Source: CAWFLT01 sp963816795
GTDB lineage: Bacteria > Acidobacteriota > Vicinamibacteria > Vicinamibacterales > SCN-69-37
Length of the DNA: 64,000 nucleotides
Assembly: GCA_963816795.1 (NCBI GenBank)
Contig: CAWFLT010000014.1
Location: 434,001-498,000 of the forward strand
Direction of reading: 5' to 3'
The notes under the pieces are model-generated. The model was not told where the DNA came from. It ran no database searches and saw only the letters and a list, made by a program, of their open reading frames with translations. Positions 38,917 through 50,046 of the stretch are shown in pieces; position 1 is the stretch's first letter; the number at the start of each line of letters is the position of its first letter. The translations under genes were made by a program, and so were the position numbers.

Positions 38917-40138
38917 GATCGCGGCCGCGATCCGGCACGAGGTCCGCCGCCAGGAAGAGGGCCTCGAGCTCATCGCGTCGGAGAATTTCGTCAGCCTCGC
39001 GGTGATGGAAGCCGCCGGCTCGGTGATGACGAACAAGTACGCCGAAGGCTATCCCGGAAAGCGGTACTACGGTGGCTGTGAGTTCGTCGATGTGGCGGAG
39101 TCGCTGGCAATCGAGCGCGCGCGGGCGCTGTTTGGTGGCGATCACGTCAACGTGCAGCCGCATTCCGGCGCCCAGGCGAACATGTCCGTCTACATGGCCG
39201 TGCTCAAGCCGGGCGACACCATTCTCGGGATGAACCTCGCGCACGGCGGCCATCTCACGCATGGTCATCCGCTGAACTTCTCGGGCAAGTTCTTCACGAT
39301 CGTGCCGTACGGCGTCCGCAAGAGCGACGAGCGACTGGACTACGACGAGCTCGACCGGCTCGCGATGGAGCACCGGCCGAAGATGATCGTGGTCGGCGCC
39401 AGCGCGTATCCGCGCGTCTTCGACTTCGCGCGCGTCCGCGCGATCGCCGATCAGATTGGCGCCCTCGTCATGACCGACATGGCGCATATCGCCGGCCTCG
39501 TGGCGGCAGGCGAGCATCCGAACCCGGTGCCGCACTCCGACTTCGTCACGACGACGACGCACAAGACGCTGCGCGGGCCGCGCGGCGGCATGGTGATCTG
39601 TCGCAGTCAGTTTGCCAAGGACCTCGATCGCACGGTGTTCCCCGGCGTCCAGGGCGGGCCGCTCATGCACGTGATCGCGGGGAAGGCGGTCTGTTTCAAG
39701 GAAGCGCTCGCGCCGGAGTTCAAGACGTATCAGCGGCAGATCGTCAAGAACGCGGCGCGTCTCGCGGCGGGCCTGGCCTCGGCCGGGTTCCGCCTCGTCA
39801 GCGGCGGGACCGACAACCACTTGATGCTCGTCGACGTCTTCTCGCGCGGCACCACGGGGAAGGTCGCCGAGGCCTCGCTCGGGCGCGCGGGCATCACCGT
39901 CAACAAGAACGCCATCCCCTTCGATCAGAATCCGCCGATGACGGCGAGCGGGATCCGCATCGGCACGCCGGCCGTCACGACGCGTGGCCTCGGTGAGCCC
40001 GAGATGGATCAAATCGCGACGATGATTGCGACCGTCCTCGCCGCGCCAGACGATGCGGCGGTGGCGGCGGCGGTCAAGGCTGACGTCGAAGCGCTCTGCC
40101 GCCGCTTTCCCCTGTATCCCCAGCTCGCCTCGTCGTGA
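38888..40138 (+). CDS. glyA: Serine hydroxymethyltransferase
   Basis: A 416-residue PLP enzyme converting serine and tetrahydrofolate to glycine and methylene-THF. The PLP Lys is in TTHKTLRGPRGGM near residue 223; the N-terminal ELIASENFVS, HSGAQANM and DMAHIAGLVAAGEHPNP are diagnostic. The ATG at 38888 gives the family N-terminus MNHLSTSDPEI and lies within the end of rpiB. The stop overlaps the next GTG (GTGA), so rpiB, glyA and dinG form one translationally coupled unit. Confidence 0.96.
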   Translation: MNHLSTSDPEIAAAIRHEVRRQEEGLELIASENFVSLAVMEAAGSVMTNKYAEGYPGKRYYGGCEFVDVAESLAIERARALFGGDHVNVQPHSGAQANMSVYMAVLKPGDTILGMNLAHGGHLTHGHPLNFSGKFFTIVPYGVRKSDERLDYDELDRLAMEHRPKMIVVGASAYPRVFDFARVRAIADQIGALVMTDMAHIAGLVAAGEHPNPVPHSDFVTTTTHKTLRGPRGGMVICRSQFAKDLDRTVFPGVQGGPLMHVIAGKAVCFKEALAPEFKTYQRQIVKNAARLAAGLASAGFRLVSGGTDNHLMLVDVFSRGTTGKVAEASLGRAGITVNKNAIPFDQNPPMTASGIRIGTPAVTTRGLGEPEMDQIATMIATVLAAPDDAAVAAAVKADVEALCRRFPLYPQLASS

Positions 40139-42097
40139 CACCGCGGGATCGGCCGCTTGCCGATCGGGTTGACGCCGCGTGGGCGGCGGACGGCCCGTTT
40201 GCGGCAGCGTTCGACGGATTCGAGGCACGGCCCGGGCCAGCGCCAGTTGGCGGCCGCGGTCGCCCGGACCTTCACCGATGGCGGTGTCCTGATTGCCGAA
40301 GCGGGCACCGGCACCGGCAAGACGCTCGCCTATCTATTGCCCGCGGTGCTGGCGGGCAAACGTGTGCTGATCTCGACCGGCACGCGCACCTTGCAGGATC
40401 AGGTGTTCTACAAGGACGTCCCGGCGCTCGGGCGCGCGCTCGCGCGGGAGATTCGAGCGGCCTACATGAAGGGGCGGACGAACTACCTCTGCCAGCATCG
40501 CTTCGCGAGACTGCAGGAGGCGCAGTCCGCCATGCCGGCCGATGAACGCCGGTGGGTGGAGCGCATCGCCGATTGGGCCGCCGTGACTGAAACCGGCGAT
40601 CGCGCCGAGATCGACGACCTGCCTGACGCCGCGCCAATCTGGCAGGATGCCACGGCGACTGCCGATCAGTGCCTGGGCCGCGAGTGCCCGCAGTACACCG
40701 ACTGCTTCGTGACGCGGATGCGCGAGCGCGCCGCCGAGGCGGACCTCGTCATTGTCAACCATCACCTGCTCTGTGCCGACGCGTCGGTGCGCAAGGGCGG
40801 TTTCGGCGAAGTCATTCCCGAGTGCGAGCTGGCGGTCATCGACGAGGCGCATCAGCTCGAAGACGTCGTCACCCAGTACTTCGGGATCGCGCTCGGCACG
40901 CATCGATTGGACGAGCTGACGCGCGATGCCGCGCACACGCTGGGCGCATTGCCGCCCACGCACACGGCGCTGGCGGTCCGTGCGGCCGAAGCGCTGGCGG
41001 ACGTCCAGCAGACCGGACGCGTGTTGTTCGACCGCATCAGGTTCGAAGTCGGCCGGCCCGGCGCAGGAGACCGCGCCACGCTGACGGCGGCGCTTGCCGA
41101 ACGATTGAGTGACGCCGCGGTCGGGCTTCGCGAAGCCCTCGGTCATCTGCAGGCCGTCATTCAGGCCGTCCCTGACGCCACGGACGACGTGCAGGCGTTG
41201 GCCCTGCGCGTGATCGCGGCCTCCGACGACGTCGCGGTGCTGCTCGCCGCCGACGACCCGCGCTTCGTGCACTTCGTCGAGATCCGCGGCCGCAGTGTCC
41301 TCCTCCGCGCGGCGCCGATCGACGTCTCCGAGATCGTGCGCGACTCGGTGATAGCGGGCCGCGTGGCGACCGTCCTGACCTCGGCGACCCTGACGGTCGA
41401 ACAGTCGTTCGACTACATCACGAGCCGGCTCGGGATGCGGGACGCCAGGACACTCAGGCTGCCATCTGAGTTCGACTACAGCACGCAGGCACTGCTCTAT
41501 CTGCCGCCAGAAATGCCCGATCCGCGGTCGTCAGAATTCAATCGCGCGGCGGCATGGACGATCGGCGAGCTTCTGGATCGGAGCGAGGGCCGCGCGTTCG
41601 TGCTCTTCACTTCCTACAGCGCGATGCACGACGTGCACGCGCTGCTCGCGCCGCGGGTGTCGTGGCCGCTGCTCGTGCAGGGCTCGGCGCCGCGCACGGC
41701 GCTGTTGCGCGACTTTCGCGCGACCCCGAATGCCGTGCTCCTGGCCACGGCCAGCTTCTGGCAGGGCGTCGACGTCGCCGGCGAAGCGTTGAGCTGTGTG
41801 ATCATCGATCGGCTGCCGTTTGCGTCGCCCGCCGATCCGCTCATCGCGTCCCGGATTTCAGCCATCGAGCAGCGCGGCGGCCAGCCGTTCAACGAGTATC
41901 AGGTCCCGCTGGCGACGTTGACACTCCTGCAGGGGCTCGGACGTCTCATCAGGACGCGAGCAGACCGCGGCGTCCTCGCCGTGCTGGATCCGCGGTTGAC
42001 CCGGAAGAGCTACGGGCGACGGTTTCTGGCCTCGCTGCCGCCGGCGCCGATCACGAGCGAGCTCGGACACGTCGGGAAATTCTTCGCGCGCGAGTAA
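40135..42097 (+). CDS. dinG: DinG/XPD-like ATP-dependent DNA helicase (one frame break)
   Basis: A superfamily 2 helicase of about 650 residues. Walker A AEAGTGTGKT near residue 45, DEAH box VIDEAHQLED near 230, and C-terminal motifs (LFTSYSAMHD, SFWQGVDVAGE, QGLGRLIRTRAD) are present. Four cysteines (NYLCQ, CLGREC, DCF) match the iron-sulfur domain of the DinG/XPD group, which unwinds DNA 5' to 3' in repair. The GTG at 40135 overlaps the glyA stop; one break near 40228 joins the N-terminus to PGQRQLAAAVA. Confidence 0.9.
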
Positions 42098-42107
42098 ACC
42101 GCCTCCG

Positions 42108-42524
42108 TCACAGCTTTCCCTGGTTCGCTCTCGCCACAAATCCTTCGAGCGTGACGACATCGACTTTTTCGGAATTTGCCAGGAAGGGCTTCAATCCGCC
42201 CGACGTATAGAAACTCCGTAACGTCCAGCCTTCGCCTCCCAGCACCAGATAGGCCTTGTCGTGGTGACCGCTCCGAAGCGCCTCGAGAAGACAGATGACT
42301 TCGAAAGGCACTTTCTGTTCGGCCGTGCCAGACACTTGCTGCCACTTGAGCGAAATCAGGATATTTCGACTGTCCCTGTGAGCGACGGCGTCGACGACGT
42401 GTTTCCGTGCACCGGGGCGCTGACCGAGGTGAACCTGGGTCTCGTACGAGTATCCGCCCTGATCCAGCGCGGGAAGAATCATCCGCTCCAACACACCGCC
42501 GGTGCGGGTGCTGCCTGGACTCAT
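42108..42524 (-). CDS. PD-(D/E)XK family restriction endonuclease (small)
   Basis: A 138-residue protein. The core DAVAHRDSRNILISLKWQQV near residue 45-64 fits a PD-(D/E)XK nuclease, with Asp, a central strand and Lys (the acidic residue is replaced by Ser). FEVICLLEAL and GHHDKAYLVLGGEGW complete a small alpha/beta domain. Its ATG overlaps the methyltransferase stop (ATGA), so the pair is cotranslated as a type II system with methylase first. The local base composition is less GC-rich than its neighbours, suggesting acquisition. The recognition sequence is unknown. Confidence 0.75.
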   Translation of the reverse strand: MSPGSTRTGGVLERMILPALDQGGYSYETQVHLGQRPGARKHVVDAVAHRDSRNILISLKWQQVSGTAEQKVPFEVICLLEALRSGHHDKAYLVLGGEGWTLRSFYTSGGLKPFLANSEKVDVVTLEGFVARANQGKL

Positions 42525-43348
42525 ACCGGGAGATTTCGAATCGCCAGGACTTCGACGGCGGGCTTGCGGTCTCCGGTGCAGCTAATCTTGCGCGGGGCGT
42601 CCAAGGTTCGGACTGAGAAGCCGAGCCGCTTGTACTCCTGCACGATCCGCGTGGTTGCCTGGTTCGACAGGATGACGGGCCCCTTGTGCCTGGACAACCA
42701 TTCTGCCGTCGCGAGCTGATCGTTCCAATCGAATCCGTCCTTGGAGTACTTCGTGAACTCCACGTCATACGGCGGATCTGCATAGACAAAATCGTCGTCA
42801 GCCAGCTCGAGTTCGTTGAAATGCAGATTACTGAACTCCCATCCCGCGAATACCTCGACGTAGTCCCGGAAGTCGTACTTGTAGGTCAAGGTCGGGTGCC
42901 GCCCGAACGGCACGTTGAAGTGGCCGCTGCGGTTGAAGCGGCAGAGGCCGTTGTAACCCGTTCGGTTGAGGTAATAGAACAGTCCGGCGGCTTCCGCCGT
43001 CTGTGATTTGCCGGCGGTCAAGAGCGCGTTGAACCGGGTGCGAGCACGGTAGTACGCCTTCTCGTTCTGGTCGAACTTTTCAGTGACGACCAGACCTTTC
43101 TTGAGCCAGTTGTAAAAATTGATGAGGTGCGGGTTGATGTCGTTGAGCATCGCCCGCTTCGGCATCAAGCCGAGCACGACGGCCAGGCCGCCGGCGAACG
43201 GCTCCACCAACCGGCGGTCCTTGAGCGGTTCCCAGTATTGGAGGAGGTGATGAACCTGCCAGCGCTTACCCCCAGCCCACTTGAGCGGCGGCCGGACCGG
43301 TTCCTCGGCGGCCGCGTCATCCTCTTCCACCCAGGCCGGTTTCAACAC
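42521..43348 (-). CDS. Dam-type DNA adenine N6-methyltransferase (D12 class)
   Basis: A 275-residue class-alpha N6-adenine methyltransferase. The order of motifs is Dam-like: SAM-binding PPLKWAGGKRW near residue 20, VEPFAGGLAV near 48, and the catalytic DPPYDVEF near 192, with the target-recognition region between (YYLNRTGYNGLCRFN). It would protect host DNA from the adjoining nuclease; Dam relatives often recognise GATC, but that is not readable. An acidic N-terminal extension (VEEDDAAAEE) is unusual. It starts 160 bases from the TPR gene on the other strand. Confidence 0.85.
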   Translation of the reverse strand: MLKPAWVEEDDAAAEEPVRPPLKWAGGKRWQVHHLLQYWEPLKDRRLVEPFAGGLAVVLGLMPKRAMLNDINPHLINFYNWLKKGLVVTEKFDQNEKAYYRARTRFNALLTAGKSQTAEAAGLFYYLNRTGYNGLCRFNRSGHFNVPFGRHPTLTYKYDFRDYVEVFAGWEFSNLHFNELELADDDFVYADPPYDVEFTKYSKDGFDWNDQLATAEWLSRHKGPVILSNQATTRIVQEYKRLGFSVRTLDAPRKISCTGDRKPAVEVLAIRNLPV

Positions 43349-43507
43349 GGCCTCAATCTACCACGCGAGGTCTGACAGGCCAGGTCAGGCATTGACCGAA
43401 TCGAGCGGACGAACCGGCGCGGGGCCGGGCCGGCGGGCCGTGCATCGCGCCGTAAGTGTCGCGGCCGCACGGGTGTAGACTTGGACTGGATTTCAGGAGG
43501 AACGGTC

Positions 43508-44510
43508 ATGACTCGACGATTGCTTCGCGGGCTCGAGATGGGCGCCGCGCTGGCTCTGGTCCTTGGACTGTCGGCCCCCGCGCTGGCACAGCAGGGCAAC
43601 CTGCGTGGCAAGGTGGTCGACGAAAGCGGCAAACCCGTGCCGGAAGCCGAGATCATCATGGACTTCGTCGGCGACTTCTCGCGGCAGCTGAAGACCGTGA
43701 GCGACAAGAACGGGGAATGGATCCGCGCCGGCATGCCCTCGGGCGGCGGCCATTGGAACCTGACCGCGAAGAAGGGCAAGCTCGTCGGCACGGCGCCCAA
43801 CGTCAAGGTCGTGTTCGGTGAGATGACCCGCGTCCCCGACATCGTGCTGCGCGAACCGGGCGCTGCGGGCCCCGCCAAGCCGGCGAGCGCCGGGATGAGC
43901 TCGGGCGACGTCGAAAAGGCGAACAAGCGGCAGGCCGAGCTGAAGGCGCTGTTCGACAAATCGAGCGCGGCGATCGAGGCCGGCAACTTCGACGAAGCCA
44001 TCACCGGCCTCGAAGCGATGATCAAGGAGATTCCCACCTGCGCCGCCTGCTACGCGCGTGTGGGCGATGTCTACGTCAAGAAGAACGACATGGCGAATGC
44101 CGAGAAGTCGTATCTGAAGGCGATCGAGATCGACGCCAAGTTGGCGGGTCCCTACGGCGCGCTGGCGTCCATCTACAACCAGCAGAAGAAGCTCGATGAG
44201 GCCTCCAAGATGAGCGCGAAGGCGCTCGAGTTGATGGAGGCCGGCGGGGCCGGCGGCGACGCCGGGTCGGTGTTCAACCAGGGCGTCATCTTCTGGAATC
44301 AGAGCAAGGTTCCCGAAGCCAAGGCGATGTTCGAGAAGGCCACCAAGCTCGATCCGAAGCTCGCCGACGCGCACTATTGGCTCGGCATGGCGTACGTCAA
44401 CGAGGGCAAGCTGACCGGACGCGAAGGCGCCGTTCCAGGAGTACCTGAAGCTGGCGCCGACCGGACAGTACGCCGACACCGCGAAGGCCATCCTGGCGAC
44501 GATCAAGTAG
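43508..44510 (+). CDS. Secreted TPR protein with a carboxypeptidase-regulatory-like N-terminal domain (one frame break)
   Basis: A signal peptide (MGAALALVLGLSAPALAQ) precedes a beta-sandwich domain of the CarboxypepD_reg type (LRGKVVDESGKPVPEAEII). Tetratricopeptide repeats follow from about residue 155 (FDEAITGLEAMIKEIP, MANAEKSYLKAIEID, VPEAKAMFEKATKLD). A break near 44425 moves the frame to the true end (PTGQYADTAKAILATIK). The ATG at 43508 follows AGGAGG. Such proteins are common extracytoplasmic scaffolds; no specific role can be given. A hairpin element follows the stop. Confidence 0.85.
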
Positions 44511-44526
44511 CGCCGCCCGCGACGCC

Positions 44527-44592
44527 GCGAAGTGCGAAGCGCTGAGCGCCCGAGCCGCGGGGGTGGGGCCCTGCGGCTTTAAGTAAGTCCCC
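44527..44592 (+). repeat. Constant-core hairpin element, copy 9
   Basis: AGCCGCGGGG (44553-44562), GTGGGG, CCCTGCGGCT (44569-44578): a 10-bp stem in which one pair is G-T, which would still pair as G-U in RNA. Upstream GAAGTGCGAAGCGCTGAGCG and downstream TAAGTAAGTCC match the family layout. It lies between the TPR stop (44510) and yggS. Confidence 0.7.
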
Positions 44593-44649
44593 GGGCCTCG
44601 TTCGGCGTCACCGCCGGACGAGGCCGTTTCCTTGGGCCCCTTCCTCCAG

Positions 44650-45366
44650 ATGCCTGCCAGCGAGATCGTCGACCAACTGAACGCGGTTCGACAACGGATC
44701 GACGCGGCCGCGGCCAAGGCAGGGCGGGCGCCGTCGAGCGTCGTGCTCATCGCGGTGTCGAAGACGTTCCCCGCCGATCGCGTTCGCGAGGCCGCCGCCG
44801 CCGGGCAACGGGCGTTTGGCGAAAACCGGGTGCAGGAAGGCGCCGACAAAATCGACGCGCTGCGCAGCCTGTCGCTCGACTGGCACCTCATCGGACACCT
44901 GCAGTCCAACAAAGCGAGGAAAGCCGTCGCGGCCTTCGCCTGGATTCATTCGATCGACTCGCTCGAACTGCTACGCAAAGTCGATGCGGCCGCGGTGGAG
45001 CTGAGCGTGCGTCCGAACATCCTGATTCAGGTCGATCTCGCGCACGAGACCACCAAGCATGGCGTGGACGAAGCCGGCCTCTCCGACGTCGTTCACGCGG
45101 CGCTCGAGGCGCGTGCCGTCCGGTTGCAGGGCTTGATGATCGTCCCGCCGTTTCCGGACGAACCCGAGGACTCCCGGCCGTGGTTCCGTCGTCTCCGCGA
45201 ATTGCGCGACGCGCTGATCGCTGGCGGAGTCGATGCCTCGCACCTGGCTGAGCTGTCGATGGGGATGAGCCATGACCTCGAGGTCGCCGTGGAAGAGGGG
45301 GCGACCATGGTCCGCGTCGGGACGGCGATTTTTGGCCGGCGGACACCCCCGCCTCCCGGGCCATGA
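44650..45366 (+). CDS. yggS: YggS/PLPBP family pyridoxal phosphate homeostasis protein
   Basis: A fold-type III alanine-racemase-like protein of 238 residues that binds PLP without known catalysis and controls B6 and amino-acid balance. The PLP Lys is in LIAVSKTFPADRV near residue 37; GENRVQEG, WHLIGHLQSNKAR and ELSMGMSHDLEVAVEEGAT are diagnostic. The ATG at 44650 is used; the upstream TTG would give only six extra residues. The stop overlaps the yggU ATG. Confidence 0.93.
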   Translation: MPASEIVDQLNAVRQRIDAAAAKAGRAPSSVVLIAVSKTFPADRVREAAAAGQRAFGENRVQEGADKIDALRSLSLDWHLIGHLQSNKARKAVAAFAWIHSIDSLELLRKVDAAAVELSVRPNILIQVDLAHETTKHGVDEAGLSDVVHAALEARAVRLQGLMIVPPFPDEPEDSRPWFRRLRELRDALIAGGVDASHLAELSMGMSHDLEVAVEEGATMVRVGTAIFGRRTPPPPGP

Positions 45367-45668
45367 GCGGATCGCGCCTGAACCTGACGTCGACCTCCCG
45401 CGGCGCACGGTTCGACCTGCGTGTTTCACCGCGCGCGTCCCGCACGTCCGTCGATGGTGTTCGGGATGGCCGGCTCGTGGTTCGCGTCACCGCCCCACCA
45501 GTGGACGGCGAAGCCAACGACGCGGTGATCAGGGCGCTCGCGGCCGCGCTCGACGTCCCGCGATCGGCGGTCCAGATCGTCGGCGGCGCCAGCGGCCGGA
45601 ACAAGACCGTCGAGGTGTTGGGGATGCAGACCACGGAGATCGGCCGGCGTCTTGGAGTCGAGGCATGA
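45363..45668 (+). CDS. yggU: YggU/DUF167 family protein
   Basis: A 101-residue protein of DUF167, usually linked to yggS. Conserved motifs: LRVSPRASRTSVDG near residue 20, LVVRVTAPPVDGEAND near 40 and VQIVGGASGRNKTV near 72. The function is not established. It overlaps yggS upstream and hutI downstream by four bases each (ATGA). Confidence 0.9.
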   Translation: MSGSRLNLTSTSRGARFDLRVSPRASRTSVDGVRDGRLVVRVTAPPVDGEANDAVIRALAAALDVPRSAVQIVGGASGRNKTVEVLGMQTTEIGRRLGVEA

Positions 45669-46933
45669 GCGGCGACGAACCGGTCACGTTGCTGATCGAA
45701 CACCTCGACGAGCTCTTCCCGGTCGCCGGCCCGGCGCCGCGTGCTGGAACGCGGCAGGGCGACCACGGACCGATCGCCGATGCCGCCGTCGCCTGCGCGG
45801 GTGCCCGCATCGTCGCGGTCGGCCCGACCGCGGAGGTGCGCGCGACGGTCACGCTCGGGACGGGCACGCGCCTGGTGGACGGCCGCGGGCGATCGCTCGT
45901 GCCCGGTTTCGTCGATGCGCACACGCACGTGGTGTTCGCCGGCGATCGGCGCAACGAGCTCCGGCGGCGGCTCGCGGGCGCGACCTACGCAGAGATTGCC
46001 GCGGACGGGGGCGGCATTCTGGCGACCGTCCGCGCGACCCGCGCAGCGTCGGAGGAGGAACTGGCGCAGGTGACGGCAGTGCGGCTCGACGAGATGCTGA
46101 GCGCGGGAACGACCACCTGCGAAGCGAAGAGCGGTTACGGCCTCGACACCGAGAGCGAGCTGCGGATGCTTCGAGTGGTGGCGACGCTCAATCGATCTCA
46201 GCCGATGGAGCTCGTGGCGACCTTCATGGGCGCGCATGAGGTGCCGCCGGAGTATCGCGGCCGTCAGCCGGATTTCGTGCGGCTGATCATCGACGAGATG
46301 ATTCCACGAGCCTCGGCGCACGCCGAGTGGTGCGACGTGTTCTGCGATCGCGGCTTCTTCACGCCGGACGAGTCGCACGCCATTCTCGAAGCAGGCCGGC
46401 GCGCGGGCCTCAAGCCGCGGATTCATGCCGACGAGCTGGCCTCGAGCGGCGGTTCGGCCGTCGCCGCTGCCCTCGGCGCGCGATCCGCCGATCATCTCGT
46501 CCACATCTCCGCCGACGACATCCACGCGCTCGCGGGTGCCGGCGTCGTCGCCACGCTGCTGCCATCCGCGGCCTTCTACCTGAAACTTGGCCGCTTTGCG
46601 CCGGCGCGCGAGTTGATGACCGCCGGAGTGCCGGTGGCGCTCGCCACCGACGTCAATCCCGGCGGCGGTTTCTCGCCATCGATGGCGTTCACGATGTCGC
46701 TCGCCTGCTTCGGCATGCAGATGACCTTCGAGGAAGCGCTGGCCGGCGTCACGATCAATGGCGCGTATTCGTTGGACGTCCACGAACGTCTCGGCAGCCT
46801 CGAGCCGGGCAAACAGTTCGACGCCGTCCTCGTCGACGGTCCCGCCGTGAATCTCCTTCGCGCGAATGCGCAGGTCATCCGCGCGGTGTTCAAGAAGGGA
46901 CAGCTCGTGAAAGGATCCGCCGATGCTCGCTGA
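45665..46933 (+). CDS. hutI: Imidazolonepropionase
   Basis: A 422-residue amidohydrolase that opens imidazolonepropionate in histidine breakdown. Metal ligands are in VDAHTHVVFAG (HxH) near residue 80, ATFMGAHEVP near 195 and IHADELASSGG near 250, and the catalytic Asp is in ALATDVNPGG near 335. The neighbour encodes the formimino-THF cyclodeaminase, consistent with a hut pathway, though hutH and hutU are not in the window. It overlaps yggU by 4 bases. Confidence 0.95.
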   Translation: MSGDEPVTLLIEHLDELFPVAGPAPRAGTRQGDHGPIADAAVACAGARIVAVGPTAEVRATVTLGTGTRLVDGRGRSLVPGFVDAHTHVVFAGDRRNELRRRLAGATYAEIAADGGGILATVRATRAASEEELAQVTAVRLDEMLSAGTTTCEAKSGYGLDTESELRMLRVVATLNRSQPMELVATFMGAHEVPPEYRGRQPDFVRLIIDEMIPRASAHAEWCDVFCDRGFFTPDESHAILEAGRRAGLKPRIHADELASSGGSAVAAALGARSADHLVHISADDIHALAGAGVVATLLPSAAFYLKLGRFAPARELMTAGVPVALATDVNPGGGFSPSMAFTMSLACFGMQMTFEEALAGVTINGAYSLDVHERLGSLEPGKQFDAVLVDGPAVNLLRANAQVIRAVFKKGQLVKGSADAR

Positions 46934-47609
46934 CAAGACGCTCAAAGAGGTCCTCGACGACTTCGCCTCTTCGGCACCGACACCGGGCGGAGGATCGGCC
47001 GCGGCCCTCGCCGGCGCGCTCGGCGCCTCGTTGCTCGCGATGGTGGCGGCGCTGCCCAAGACGCGCACGGGCACGCCGGAGGAGCGGATCGCGCTCGACG
47101 CCGCCCGCGGCGAAGTGCTGCGCGCGCGCGACGCGCTGGTCGCGCTCATCGATCGCGACGCCGCCGCGTACGACCTGGTGGTGGCGGCCTACCGGAATCC
47201 CAAGGGCACGGACGACGAGAAGGCCGCGCGCACCGCGGCCATCCAGCAGGCCCTTCGCGTCGCGACCGAGGTGCCGGTGCAAACCGTTCGGGCCTGCGCC
47301 GAAGCGATCAACGCCGCACGCGCCGTGGTGGAGCACGGCAATCCGTCCGCGCGCAGCGACATCGCCGTCGGCATTCAGACGCTCATGCTGGCCGTGCAGG
47401 GCGCGATGTTCAACGTCGAGGCGAACATCGGCGGCCTCAAGGATCCGGCCGTCGTCGAGGAGATCACCGCGGATCTTCGCACGCTCCAGCACACGATGCG
47501 ATCGAGCGGCGACGCCATTTTCAACAACGCCGGGCTGATGGACTTGTACACGCAGATGGCGAAGCGTCTCGGCGGCGTGCACGGACAGGGGGAGCGCAGA
47601 GCTACTTGA
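46923..47609 (+). CDS. fchA: Formiminotetrahydrofolate cyclodeaminase
   Basis: A 228-residue all-helical FTCD-C family enzyme that releases ammonia from formimino-THF to give methenyl-THF. Motifs: SAPTPGGGSAAALAGALGA near residue 17 and the later VQTVRACAEAIN and MFNVEANIGGLKD. It starts inside the end of hutI. Its stop overlaps the convergent lepB stop region by eight bases. It passes the one-carbon unit of histidine on to folate. Confidence 0.9.
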   Translation: MLADKTLKEVLDDFASSAPTPGGGSAAALAGALGASLLAMVAALPKTRTGTPEERIALDAARGEVLRARDALVALIDRDAAAYDLVVAAYRNPKGTDDEKAARTAAIQQALRVATEVPVQTVRACAEAINAARAVVEHGNPSARSDIAVGIQTLMLAVQGAMFNVEANIGGLKDPAVVEEITADLRTLQHTMRSSGDAIFNNAGLMDLYTQMAKRLGGVHGQGERRAT

Positions 47610-48230
47610 CGCGTTTGAGCAGCCGGCCCCACTGCACGTCGCGGAAGAACGTCGGCAGCGATGCATTCTCTTTGAACGAGAAATAGATGAACAGCGCCTG
47701 GCCCTTGAGGTAGCTCTTCGGGAGAAACCCCCAGAAGCGGCTGTCCTGGGAGTTGTCCCGATTGTCGCCCATCATGAAGTACTGCCCCGGCGGCACCGTG
47801 ACCGGACCGTACTCCTCGCGGACGTCATCGCGCTTGGACGAGCCCTCCGGCGACGGCGGCTCGAGGTAGTGCGCGTAGGGTTCGTCGAGCGGCTGGCCGT
47901 TGATGTAGATCTTCTTGCGCCGAAGCTCGAGGCGCTCGCCGGGCAGCCCGATCACCCGTTTGATGAAATCACGCTCGGGATCGACTGGATACTTGAAGAC
48001 GACGATGTCGCCGCGACGGACGTCGCGTCCGGGCAGGATGGCGCGCTCGAGCCCCGAGACCGTCGGCGCGACGATCATCTTGTTCACGATCAGGTGATCC
48101 CCGACGAGCAGGTTCGGCTCCATCGAGCCAGTCGGGATCTTGAACGCCTGGAAGACGAACGTCCGCACGAACAAGGCGAGCGCCACGGCAATCACCAGCG
48201 ACTCGAAGTACTCGCGCGGCACCGATTTCT

Positions 48231-48234
<4 letters not shown>
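47602..48234 (-). CDS. lepB: Signal peptidase I
   Basis: A 210-residue inner-membrane serine protease that removes secretory signal peptides. One N-terminal helix (SLVIAVALALFVRTFVFQAF), the catalytic Ser in IPTGSMEPNLL near residue 38, the catalytic Lys in RDFIKRVIGLPG near 86, and MGDNRDNSQDSRFWG near 145 are present. The ATG overlaps the lepA stop (ATGA). The downstream end abuts fchA. Confidence 0.96.
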
Positions 48235-50036
<1,802 letters not shown>

Positions 50037-50046
50037 GTCGCCCGAG

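Noticed and set aside
42108..43348. A phage or integrative element around the restriction-modification genes
   Set aside because: No integrase, attachment repeats or phage gene is seen; flanking genes are housekeeping and intact.
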